64,000 bases of DNA from Siphonodentalium dalli (lineage: Eukaryota > Mollusca > Scaphopoda > Gadilida > Siphonodentaliidae): NCBI GenBank assembly GCA_032622095.1, contig CP136069.1:109644278-109708277 (forward strand), given 5' to 3'. A program made the translations under genes and the position numbers. Below the pieces are notes generated by a model, which saw only the letters and a program-made list of their open reading frames with translations, was not told the origin of the DNA and searched no databases. How positions within the stretch are numbered: position 1 is the stretch's first letter; each line of letters opens with the position of its first letter. Shown one piece after another: positions 21,186 through 30,441 of the stretch.

Positions 21186-21202
21186 CACACACACAATTGA
21201 TA

Positions 21203-21685
21203 TTAATATGTTTGCCAATAATTTACACATCCATGAATCGATCTGAAAACATTATGGTTCATTGTCAACATTTTTGACGAGTAATTGTCAATATTTAGAC
21301 ATTCCTGGAAGAAATTATCCCAACTGGCAGCCATTATTCTCTCCCATGTGTAGGGGCCATCTTCCTGAAATATATTGTCCAACAAGTCACTAAATATATA
21401 GGGAAAATGATCCCTATCGTAACTGTCCAATTTCCCTGTCAGCTCATTTAACAGCCACATGTTATAAGTTTCCAGCTGTTGAAGTATTCTTCTGGTGCAG
21501 TCACGTATTTCATCTAACTCTGATAAATAAAAGTTATTAGTGTCTGGGTAATGAAAGCCGTTTCTCAGAATGATATGCCTGACATAACTTTTCATCAAAT
21601 ATTTCGTAACTGCGCCAACTTCCATACTGTTCAATTTCTTGAGCTGTGTATCCATTATTATTTTTTCCCCTTCTACGTCAGACAT
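21203..21685 (-). CDS. Bcl-2-like protein in a Polinton-like cluster
   Basis: 160 codons from ATG 21685. Residues 101-122 resemble a BH1 motif (N-I-F-Q-E-D-G-P-Y-T-W-E-R-I-M; compare the family pattern of hydrophobic-F-x-D-G-x-N-W-G-R-I). Amphipathic helices precede it (residues 16-40, 54-82), fitting a BH3-accepting groove fold, and a terminal W-Q lies where BH2 would be. There is no C-terminal membrane anchor. Bcl-2 relatives block mitochondrial apoptosis by binding BH3 proteins, and DNA viruses have often captured them. It is the most upstream minus-strand gene of the 19.1-21.7 kb group. The family call rests on one good motif and overall size, so it needs a structure-based check; alternatively an unrelated all-helical protein. 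Confidence 0.5.
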   Translation of the reverse strand: MSDVEGEKIIMDTQLKKLNSMEVGAVTKYLMKSYVRHIILRNGFHYPDTNNFYLSELDEIRDCTRRILQQLETYNMWLLNELTGKLDSYDRDHFPYIFSDLLDNIFQEDGPYTWERIMAASWDNFFQECLNIDNYSSKMLTMNHNVFRSIHGCVNYWQTY

Positions 21686-21916
21686 AAAATGTCAGCAGTC
21701 CCTTTATTATGTTGAGCCAGCTAACCAATCAAAATGCATGATATTAACGTGTTCAATAGTCTGCCGGAGAAGCACCGTGTAGACAGGGAATCAACAGGTC
21801 TTGTCGGTAAGAGAGTCAGACGGGAAGTGAAGTACGTCTCGGATATTAAAACATAGTAATGCGATAGCGAACATCAAACGAGTCTGGGCACGCATATCTG
21901 TCAAACGATACAATAG

Positions 21917-22081
21917 CAGTCATTGGTCAATATATCCACGGTGTCACACGTCAACAAATATTTGAATAATGGTTATGAAGATCGTGATGCATTGAAAATG
22001 TCAATATTAAAGTACAAACCGATGCTAGAAAAATTCATGGACGAAACAAATGACACTTCTGACGAAAGTGATGACAATTAG
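21917..22081 (+). pseudogene. C-terminal end of an unknown Polinton-strand ORF
   Basis: An open 54-codon tail with no ATG of its own that makes sense, ending in an acidic run (T-S-D-E-S-D-D-N) at the stop 22079-22081. A poly-A signal region follows at 22230. It is convergent with nothing on its right but divergent from the Bcl-2-like gene. The body of the gene is lost or scrambled by stops at 21914 and upstream. The product is not recognised. Confidence 0.3.
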
Positions 22082-22154
22082 GACGAAAGTGACCAAACGC
22101 GGATATAATAAAAAAAAATGGTGACAATGGCCAAGATGGCAGCGACTCGGACCA

Positions 22155-22290
22155 GTCCATCAGACGCCGTCCATATAATTGTCTCCACAATTTTTTACTT
22201 GAAATAATTTTAATGTCATTGCTCTTACATAGATAATAAAGAGCGTTTATTCTTTACTTCTCTATCACGATGAAGTTATTGAGCATCGTG
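22155..22290. promoter_or_regulatory. Polinton-associated bidirectional poly-A region, locus 1
   Basis: It shares about 130 bp with 62018-62150, including CATATAATTGTCTCCACAAT and AATAAAGAGCGTTTATTC. That core has AATAAA on both strands around GAGCG, as expected between convergent transcripts. The motif AATAAAGAGCGTTT also occurs at 27670. Confidence 0.55.
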
Positions 22291-23263
22291 TATCGCTATT
22301 CCACCAGAGGTCACATGTTAGACATTGTACACGTATATACATACGTAACATCAGAGCAAGAAGAGGGGAGAGGGAAAAAAGCAAATGTGCAAGAGGGGAG
22401 AGAGAAAAGAGCAAAAGAGCAAGAGAAGAGCAAAAAAGAGCAAAAAAGAGCAAGAGAAGAGAAAAAAGAGCAAGAGTCTCTTGCTCTTTTTTGCTCTTCT
22501 CTTGCTCTTTTCTGTGTTTTTATCAAGTGCGGCTGCGCCCATTACTGTGTATCCCTTCGATGAAGGGACCTGCTATCAGTGCCAAAGGCTCATTTCTTCT
22601 ATGACAATAAGCAGGATGCTGGTAGCCACATCCTTATAGGGATGCCCCCATACAATGTAGTACTTTTCAGTCCATGAAGGTTTCCAGACCAAGTCATCAG
22701 ACAGTGCTTGTCTGTTTTAAGTTTGTGTTTGGACTGATGATATATGATGACTGGAACACTGGTTGGACCGTATTGCCTTCCTGGAAGACTATGGTTATGT
22801 CTGCTGTTTACTGTCATACTGCCATTGTGCCAGTATGCTACTACGACACCTTCCCAGAAGGCAATGGCTGTGCGTGCCATTAAATTTATGCCATCACTAA
22901 TGGTACGTGTTATTAACTGGGCAGGCTGGCTGTGCCAGTACGCTACTACGACACCTTTGTAGGCCATGTAAGGCCATGGCTGTGCATGCCATTAAATTTA
23001 CGGTCGTATCATTGTAGCACTTCCCTTCGATGGAGGGAATTATACCATCACTGATGGTATCGTGGAATGCGATATTGACTTCCACCAATTTTTGACCGAT
23101 TCCTTCGTTGAAGGAAATTAGAGTCACTGCTGACCAGTATGTGTTATTAACTGGGCACTTTGACTGTGCTAACCATGGTACTGCCTTCCTTGAAAGCCAT
23201 TTACTGTTGTACTGGTACCATAGTAGCACTTCCCTTAAACTGTAAAGGAAATTATAGTATCGC

Positions 23264-23911
23264 TTATGGTAGAACTCCTCCAGGATCCCAGGGCCATTTG
23301 CTAGATTGTCCCCTACTAGTATGTGATTTGCATCTTTCTGAGGACAGCTTATCGGGGTTCACATTTGCTTTCATGATCAATCCTTGGTCCTGCTCCTCCA
23401 CTGGAAAATATACAGAACTATCTACTGGAGTGCTAGTTCTCGTGTATTCACTGTAGTGTTCTTCTATCCCACTGGTGTTAGATGAAGCAACGATTGTTAA
23501 TGAGGCCGGTGTGCAATGTCGGCTGAACAAGTTTTCAGAGGAGATGCTGAATGTGGCAGGAGTACTGTCGTTCCTTTCAGTTTCGTCAGATTCAGTTTCT
23601 TTGACTATTATTCCCGTGCTGTATTGCATTACGGAATTTTCACCAAGGTAATTTATGGTCATTTCATCTTTGGAAGTGTCTGTATCACTGGGATGTCCTA
23701 GCTTAGCCAAGTGTTCCACTTGGTCCACTGGGAGAGGCAGAATTTCGTACCATGTGTATAATTCTCGTGAGTTTTCACCAGGTGAAGAGATACAGGTACA
23801 TGTACTTTCTGAACTACCAGTAATCTGTCCTCTTTTCTCATTCGAGCTAGTTTCTGTGTGGCATGACTGGCTACTGTCAAATAGATTCTGTTCAACGGAG
23901 GTAGGACTCAT
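23264..23911 (-). CDS. Ser/Thr-rich ORF downstream of gag, unknown
   Basis: 215 codons, rich in S, T, E and D, with no transmembrane segment and no metal-binding motif. It contains W-Y-E-I-L-P-L-P and a C-T-C-I-S-S-P segment without a zinc-knuckle pattern. It lies in the position of a Gag C-terminal or accessory region and could be part of a degraded polyprotein. Low complexity makes a family call impossible. Confidence 0.3.
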   Translation of the reverse strand: MSPTSVEQNLFDSSQSCHTETSSNEKRGQITGSSESTCTCISSPGENSRELYTWYEILPLPVDQVEHLAKLGHPSDTDTSKDEMTINYLGENSVMQYSTGIIVKETESDETERNDSTPATFSISSENLFSRHCTPASLTIVASSNTSGIEEHYSEYTRTSTPVDSSVYFPVEEQDQGLIMKANVNPDKLSSERCKSHTSRGQSSKWPWDPGGVLP

Positions 23912-24312
23912 GGCTCCATTTGTGATGGATCCACCGTGACCCTCGATTGTGCTCTGCTCTTAATCTAGGATGTTGCCTCTCACCAATTGGTTTATGATGT
24001 CGCATGTGGGCATCGAAATGGTATTGCCAAGTAACTGTATATGTCTCCGTTCTAAATATGCCATAGTTTTTATTGGGGTTCTGCATGGACTGCTGGACTC
24101 ATTGAAGCATGTATCCCCTATATCGCCCTCACTGGATGGCGAGCTGATATGTTGGACGATAAGGTCACCACTGGAGCTCTGCTTCAATTCCTGACTTGGA
24201 GTGATCCGCTTATTTGCAGGCTTCCCCCTGATTGATCTTCCTGGAAGACCTGATTGCAATGAAGTCTCTTTGTGACAAAGTGGACTTGGTGGTAAGTATT
24301 CCTGCCCCTCGT

Positions 24313-25034
24313 CTATTTTATGAGGCGACCTTTGTCTTTTGAGAAAAGATGTGGAAGCATCATGCCTCTCTGCGAGGTGTGTGTCCTGGTCACCCCCTGA
24401 AAGTGACTGCTTTGGTTTTGTCCTCCATTTCTGTTCTGACCTTCCCGTGAAAGGTCACTTCTGGGCCCTTGCCCAAGACTGCCTTGAAACCCATCTTCCC
24501 CCGTCCCGTTCAATGGGCCTCGATCTTCTTGGGTCACCCCTAGGCCTCTGGGCGTGACCCTTGTTTGTTTAAATCTTGGAGTGCCCCAACCCTCGACAGC
24601 CATCGATCCATCGTGGCCTCCAGGCGTTCCTCGAAGTCGGTCCGCGCCTGGTTGTTTTGTTCTTCGATATTTCTGAGTGCTGAGTCCATTGTCGCTTCGA
24701 ATTTCCTTAGACGTGAGTCGAATGTCAGTTTGACCCGGTCCTCCAGTTTTTCCATGTTTCTCATTTTCTGGGACAACGATTCCACTGCCTCTTCTAGTCT
24801 GCCCACTCGGTGGTCCTTATGGAACTTCTCGGTTGGCATGGGAGATCCGCTGGCAGTCGACGCCCGTTGATGATCGCCGTGCATCATTAGAACTCGTAAT
24901 GGCCTGTGATCTCCCCTGGGGGTATGTCTGCGGTCACCACTGGTGTCCCTCTGTCGTTGTTGGTGTACAGCCTTGGTCGCATAATGGTACCACTGGACGC
25001 CTGGCCTGCTGCCTTGTCCTGGAGCCCCAAGCAA
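24313..25034 (-). pseudogene. Gag downstream coiled-coil segment (frameshifted)
   Basis: Two overlapping frames: 25034-24540 carries a long charged coiled coil (V-G-R-L-E-E-A-V-E-S-L-S-Q-K-M-R-N through R-L-E-A-T-M-D-R-W-L), and 24603-24313 a Gly/Gln/Arg-rich tail. It overlaps the Gag stop at 24887 in a different frame, so either programmed frameshifting or, more likely, decay separates it from Gag. Confidence 0.4.
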
Positions 25035-25774
25035 AACTGGAGGAGCACTTGGCTGTCCATATAATCCCTTGGCAGGGTCCCATAGGCAGATAATCCCAAC
25101 GCAAGTATTCGATCAGCCCATTCGCTGTTGGACTCATCTGGTTGTTGAGATGCTTGCTGAAACCTAAGTTGAGAACTTTGCAGGAGCTCCTGGGATCCAA
25201 AGCTACGCTCCAACTTGCGCATAAGGTCCATTTTATCAATGGCTGGGTCCTGTGCTAGTAGGGTCCGGTATACTTCACCGGCTGCCCCCTCCAGAAACCA
25301 AACCAGGTTCTTCACCGTCTCGGGTGACTTCCATCGCTGGGCGTCGGCATGTAGCTCGAATTTCCTTTTGAATGTTGGCCAGCTGCCGGTGCCATCAAAT
25401 ATTAGATGTTTTGGTGCCCGGTTGTCTTGAGGCCTTGCTGCATGTGGGTCATCGGCTGGTGCTCGATCACGGGGTTTCTTCTGGTTGGTGGTCTGTTCCA
25501 ATATCAATCTTTCCAGTTGGTCTACTCTGTCTTGGAGCTTCCTATCCATACCAGATGACTGATCAGTGTTCTGTTTAGTTGGTGAGCCCAAGTCGATTGG
25601 ACTAGTTAGTGGGTCCTGTCTGATTCCTGGTCTCCCATCTGGGGTGCTATGTCGGCCATTTATGGCCCGGGAGATTCTGTCTTCATAATCATCTGGGGTC
25701 CCGGGCTCCTCCGACTCCACTTTAACACCAGGTGGCTCCGGAAGCGCAGTGATGTTGTGGGTATCTTCACACAT
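24887..25774 (-). CDS. Ty3/Metaviridae-like Gag protein
   Basis: 295 codons from ATG 25774. An N-terminal linker rich in P and D, then a coiled coil (about residues 75-92), then the Gag capsid-like region at about 125-260: F-D-G-T-G-S-W-P-T-F-K-R-K-F-E-L, K-N-L-V-W-F-L-E-G-A-A-G-E-V, L-M-R-K-L-E-R-S-F-G, and Q-F-C-L-G-L-Q-D. This order is the retrotransposon Gag (capsid) domain that assembles particles around element RNA. No zinc knuckle is visible before the stop. It begins 18 bases after the HhH ORF stop on the same strand, suggesting one transcript. Confidence 0.7.
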   Translation of the reverse strand: MCEDTHNITALPEPPGVKVESEEPGTPDDYEDRISRAINGRHSTPDGRPGIRQDPLTSPIDLGSPTKQNTDQSSGMDRKLQDRVDQLERLILEQTTNQKKPRDRAPADDPHAARPQDNRAPKHLIFDGTGSWPTFKRKFELHADAQRWKSPETVKNLVWFLEGAAGEVYRTLLAQDPAIDKMDLMRKLERSFGSQELLQSSQLRFQQASQQPDESNSEWADRILALGLSAYGTLPRDYMDSQVLLQFCLGLQDKAAGQASSGTIMRPRLYTNNDRGTPVVTADIPPGEITGHYEF

Positions 25775-25791
25775 AGCCCGATCATCGCACT

Positions 25792-26001
25792 CTATATCCT
25801 GTAGATGCGTTCAACGTCAACCGCGTCTCGCAGTTGTTCTGTAATTCTGAGGCCTGGCACGCATCGAATGTTCTCCGGTGTAATATTGCCCAGGGTGTGC
25901 CTATACCAGACAAGTAATGAAGCAGTCTTCTTTCCTACCCCCGGGATGTCCAGCAATGTCTTGTACGAGCATTGATTAATTTTTACTTTCGTCGGGTACA
26001 T
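25792..26001 (-). CDS. Helix-hairpin-helix (ComEA-like) small protein upstream of gag
   Basis: 69 codons from ATG 26001 (the upstream extension starts on GTG). It contains an HhH motif, L-L-D-I-P-G-V-G-K-K-T-A-S-L-L, and a second half-site, R-C-V-P-G-L-R-I-T, the arrangement of tandem HhH units in ComEA-type non-specific DNA-binding proteins. It is immediately upstream of Gag with a 17-base gap. Its role in the retroelement is unknown; nucleic-acid binding is the straightforward inference. Confidence 0.55.
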   Translation of the reverse strand: MYPTKVKINQCSYKTLLDIPGVGKKTASLLVWYRHTLGNITPENIRCVPGLRITEQLRDAVDVERIYRI

Positions 26002-26139
26002 GGTTGTGTGTTGAAATATACCGAAAAGTATAACGTTGAATTGCTCCTTCACAAAAGATGCAATATGTGAAAATGTGTCAAATTTCCTTCACTGAATGAA
26101 ATAATTCACAGCTAATGCCTTTGTTAAAGCTGGTGTCGC

Positions 26140-26530
26140 TTTAATAAAAGCGTTGAGTGGGAGATGTCCCTTTAATTTCTGGACAATGACTAATTTCCTT
26201 CGCGAAAGGAAACGTGAAATTGAGTTTAATGAAATATGATGTATGTGAAAGTGAAGTGTCACTTTAATGAAATGTAAATGACCTGTGTGAACATGAAGTA
26301 TGACTTTAATGAAATATGAATGAACTGACGTGTGAATGTGAAATATGACTTTAATGAAATATGAATATGATGTACCATATGAAATTGAGGTGTCACTTTA
26401 ATGAAATGTAACTGACGTGTGTGAACGTGAAATATGTTATGAAATTATGTGTATGAACATGAAGTCTCACTTTAATGAATTGTGGATGAATTGACGTGTG
26501 TCAACTTGAAGTGTGACTTTAATGGATTGA
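26140..26530. repeat. ~45-bp degenerate repeats (ACTTTAATGAAAT)
   Basis: ACTTTAATGAAAT occurs at 26261, 26302, 26347, 26394, 26469 and 26515 with GTGTGAA(C/T)(A/G)TGAA between copies. Related sequence resumes at 29880-30000, so the repeat region was split by the 26538-29877 insertion. It may be the 5' LTR or leader of the gag element. Confidence 0.65.
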
Positions 26531-26537
26531 CAATGAC

Positions 26538-29500
26538 GGGTCCTACTAAAACCCGACCGCACCCGACCGCACCCGACCGCACCCGACCGGACCGCCCCCA
26601 GGAGTCCGAGCGAGATGGGGTTTGCACTATCGTGTAGAATGGACCCGAATGTACCAAAGTTCCAATCCCCAAGTCGATAGCTCGAGCGGACACGGCACTG
26701 TTAACCCCTGAATGGCGGCAGTTTCCGCCAGGTACGGGAAATCCAAACAGACGCCGACCGCACCTCCCCTGACTGCCTGACCACGGAAATGGACATTATA
26801 TCATGAAGTGAATACCCATATGCATCCATGGGCGATCGGACAATTCGCTACCTGCAGCGGAAGTGTATAAATTAACCCATGCGCTGCTGCCGAATTCGCT
26901 ATAAATGTACGCAAAAACGCCGAAATTAACACCCGCCGACCGGACCGCCCCTAGGGGTCCGAGCGAGATAGGGTTTGCACTATCGTGTAGAATGAACCCG
27001 AATGTACCAAAGTTCCAATCCCCAAGTCGATAGCTCGAGCGAACACGGCACTGTTAACCCCTGACTGGCGGCCGTTTCCGCCAAGTACGGGAAATCCAAA
27101 AAGGCGCCGACCGCACCTCCCCTGACTGCCTGACCACGGAAATGGACATTATATCATGAAGTGAATACCCATATGCATCCATGGGCGATCGGACAAGTCG
27201 CTAGCTGCAGCGGAAGTGAATAAATTAACCCATACGTTGCTGCCGAATTCGCTATAAATGTACGCAAAAACGCCGAAATTAACACCCTCCAACCGGACCG
27301 CCCTAGGGGTGTGAGCAAGATGGGGTTTGCACTATCGTGTAGAATGGACCCGAATGTACCAAAGTTCCAATCCCCAAGTCGATAGCTCGAGCGGACACGG
27401 CACTGTTAAAGACACGGTTGGCCTTGGCGGTGGGTATCCTGTGAAAATATCTCAACCCGTTAAAAACCGCCACAAACAGAAAGAACGTCAAAATGTAGAT
27501 AGACTTTGTCTGTATACAAATAAGAAATATCGCATAAACAGTATGTTATGGTCATATGTTTGACCATTGTTATCTAAACAAAAGCATAAAAAGTTACTTT
27601 TCTGGTGTTTGTTTATATTATGATGGTAAACATAAAGAGCGTTCTTTGTTGGTGAATACTTGATATGGAACTAATAAAGAGCGTTTGTGTCATTTGTGTG
27701 TGATTAGCCAGTAGCATTGTGCTATCTTCTGTAACACAATCAGGCTCTTGCTTAGGTAAAATATAGTAGGTCTTTATGATAACATGCTGTTTACGCGATG
27801 GTCATGGTATGAACGGAACTGTATGCGTTTTAATGTTTTTCTGTTTACGGTGTTTGGAACAAATATGAATATTATCGACAATTAAGGCCGCACTTGCCTT
27901 TAACCCGTACCTGGCGGAAACGGCCGCCAGTCAGGGGTTAACAGTGCCGTGTCCAGTCGAGCTATCGACTTGGGGATAGGAACTTTGGTACATTCGGATC
28001 CATTCTACACGATAGTGCAAACCCCATCCCGCTCGGACCCCTAGGGGCGGTCCGGTCGGCTGGTGTTAATTTCGGCGTTTTTGCGTACATTTATAGCGAA
28101 TTTGGCAGCAGCGTATGGGTCAATGTATTCACTTCCGCTGCAGCTAGCGACTTGTCCGATCGCCCATGGATGCATATGGGTATTCACTTCATGATATAAT
28201 GTCCATTTCCGTGGTCAGGAAGTCAGGGGAGGTGCGGTCGGCGCCTTTTTGGATTTCCCGTACCTGGCGGAAACGGCCGCCAGTCAGGGGTTAACAGTGT
28301 CGTGTCCGCTCGAGCTATCGACTTGGGGATTGGAACTTTGGTACATTCGGGTCCATTCTACACGATAGTGCAAACCCCATCTCGCTCGGACCCCTAGGGG
28401 CGGTCCGGTCGGCGGGTGTTAATTTCGGCGTTTTTGCGTACATTTATAGCGAATTTGGCAGCAGCGTATGGGTTAATGTATTCACTTCCGCTGCAGCTAG
28501 CGACTTGTCCGATCGCCCATGGATGCATATGGGTATTCACTTCATGATATACTGTCCATTTCTGTGGTCAGGCAGTCAGGGGAGGTGCGGTCGGCGCCTT
28601 TTTGGATTTCCCGTACCTGGCGGAAACGGCCGCCAGTCAGGGGTTAACAGTGCCGTGTCCGCTCGAGCTATCGACTTGGGGATTGGAACTTTGGTACATT
28701 CGGGTCCATTCTACACGATAGTGCAAACCCCATCTCGCTCGGGCCCCTAGGGGCGGTCCGGTCGGCGGGTGTTAATTTCGGCGTTTTTGCGTACATTTAT
28801 AGCCAATTTGGCAGCAGCGTATGGGTTAATTTATTCACTTCCGCTGCACCTAGCGACTTGTCCGATCGCCCATGGATGCATATGGGTATTCACTTCATGA
28901 TATAATGTCCATTTCCGTGGTCAGGCAGTCAGGGGATGTGCGGTCGGCGCCTTTTTGGATTTCCCGTACCCGGTGGAAACGGCCGCCAGTCAGGGGTTAA
29001 CAGTGCCGTGTACGCTCGAGCTATCGACTTTGGGATTGGAACTTTGGTACATTCGGGTCCATTCTACACGATAGTGCAAACCCCATCTTGCTCACACCCC
29101 TAGGGGCGGTCCGGTCGGCGGGTGTTAATTTCGGCGTTTTTGCGTACATTTATAGCCAATTTGGCAGCAGCGTATGGGTTAATTTATTCACTTCCGCTGC
29201 AGCTAGCGACTTGTCCGATCGCCCATGGATGCATATGGGTATTCATTTCATGATATAATGTCCATTTCCGTGGTCAGGCAGTCAGGGGATGTGCGGTCGG
29301 CGCATTTTTGGATTTCCCGTACCTGGCGGAAACGGCCGCCAGTCAGGGGTTAACAATGCCGTGTCCGCTCGAGCTATCGACTTGGGGATTGGAACTTTGT
29401 TACATTCTAGTCCATTCTACACGACAGTGCAAACCCCATCTCGCTCGGTCCCCTAGGGGCGGTCCGGTCGGCGGGTGTTAATTTCGGCGTTTTTGCGTAT

Positions 29501-29877
29501 ATTTATAGCGAATTTGGCAGCAGCGTATGGGTTAATTTATTCACTTCCGCTGCAGCTAGCGACTTGTCCGATCGCCCATGGCTGCATATGGGTATTCACT
29601 TCATGATATAATGTCCATTTCCGTGGTCAGGCAGTCATGAGAGGTGCGCTCGGCGCCTTTTTGGATTTCCCGTACCTGGTGGAAACGGCCGCAGTCAGGG
29701 GTTAACAGTGCCGTGTCCGCTCGAGCTATCGACTTGGGGATTGGAACTTTGGTACATTCGGGTCCATTCTACACGATAGTGCAAACCCCATCTCGCTCGA
29801 ACCCCTAGGGGCGGTCCGGTCGGGTGCGGTCGGGTCCGGTCGGGTGCGGTCGGGTGCGGTCGGGTTTTAGTAGGACC
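26538..29877. mobile_element. Fold-back element of inverted 353-bp satellite arrays, 9-bp target duplication
   Basis: GACAATGAC flanks both sides (26529-26537 and 29878-29886). Both ends read GGTCCTACTAAAACCCGACC, followed by tandem CCCGACCGCA units. The left arm holds about 2.4 units and the right arm about 5.4 units of a 353-bp satellite in opposite orientation; the CTAGGGG landmark lies at 28041, 28394, 28747, 29100, 29453 and 29805 (exactly 353, last 352) and, inverted, at about 26599, 26951 and 27303. A 486-bp spacer (27411-27896) separates them. The 9-bp duplication and tandem-rich TIRs match Mutator-like fold-back elements. Repeat-derived ORFs (A-I-D-L-G-I-G-T-L-V and similar) are not genes. 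Confidence 0.85.
27411..27896. other. Unique spacer of the fold-back element
   Basis: AT-rich and unlike the arms. A short plus-strand reading (27405-27563) is Lys/Arg/Gln-rich and ends before AATAAAGAGCGTTT at 27670, the same string as the Polinton poly-A regions at 22230 and 62095. The spacer may therefore be captured Polinton 3' sequence. Confidence 0.4.
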
Positions 29878-30441
29878 GACAATGACTGCAATTTCCTTCA
29901 CAGAAGGAAATCAATGTGGAATGCCAGTTTAATGTTGAAGTGCAACTTTGAGATGACTGTGGAAATGTTGATTGTTATGAAAATGAAACTTCCCTTTAAA
30001 GATTACAATGGGTACTGATTTATATCTTCACCAGAAGACAGACTATTCGTTTTGAGTGTGTTTTATTTACGCTGAACTTCAAGTGAAGTCCAATGAATGT
30101 ACTGGTTCTCTGTCCTGTCCTACGCTGCAATGTTATTGTTGACAGCTGATGTTACAACTTCCGGTTTGACCCGGTGACCTTTCGAGCTCTTCTGTGCCCG
30201 TCGGTGAAAATGGTCACCTCGAGGTGATTGCAGACTATAAAATGTTCACAAGTGCTCAGAAATTGGGTGAATCTTCCTCTGGGTCCAAAATCCTGTCCTT
30301 AAAGCACTTCTTCTCGTCCCCTCTGTATATATACGTATATATAAACGAAGTTTGGTCCGAAAACGGATTTTGCAGCCTCTGTAAACAGCCTCGCGCTAAA
30401 AATAGCCCTCGTCACAACTTTCACAAAAGTTGTCGGAGAAA
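29878..30441. other. Flank of gag element and unassigned sequence
   Basis: 29878-30000 continues the ACTTTAA-type repeats. 30001-30441 has no recognised gene; the ORF 30194-30598 runs into the next transposon and is not credible as one protein. Confidence 0.4.

Larger units (their letters stand above)
21034..22510. repeat. Inverted GAGCAAGAG-type repeats flanking the Bcl-2-like gene
   Basis: 21034-21113 (CTCTTGCTCTTTTGCTC.., ending CTTTTTCCCCTCTCCCC) is the reverse complement of 22356-22431 (GGGGAGAGGGAAAAAAGC.., GAGCAAAAGAGCAAGAGAAG) over about 75 bp with few changes. The right arm continues into its own palindrome centred near 22480. The arms enclose 21203-21685 and the plus-strand ORF end at 22081. 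Confidence 0.75.
22540..26052 (-). mobile_element. LTR-retroelement gag region, pol not seen
   Basis: Minus-strand order: HhH ORF (26001-25792), Gag (25774-24887), coiled-coil part in another frame (25034-24313), Ser/Thr-rich ORF (23911-23264), then a region of diverged repeats at 22560-23260 (CAGTATGCTACTACGACACC, CCTTCGATGGAGGGAATTATA). No protease, reverse transcriptase or integrase motif follows, so the element is truncated, or this is a gag-only derivative. The upstream flank has ~45-bp repeats and is split by the 26.5-29.9 kb insertion. Confidence 0.6.

Noticed and set aside
20882-21277. ORFs with long Tyr-Ile runs
   Set aside because: They are translations of the (AT)n microsatellite.
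22265-22563. Ser/Leu-rich or Lys/Glu-rich ORFs
   Set aside because: They are readings of the GAGCAAGAG low-complexity palindrome.
26472-29901. Several 60-80-codon ORFs sharing an A-I-D-L-G-I-G-T segment
   Set aside because: They recur at 353-bp intervals and derive from the satellite unit, without coding signs.
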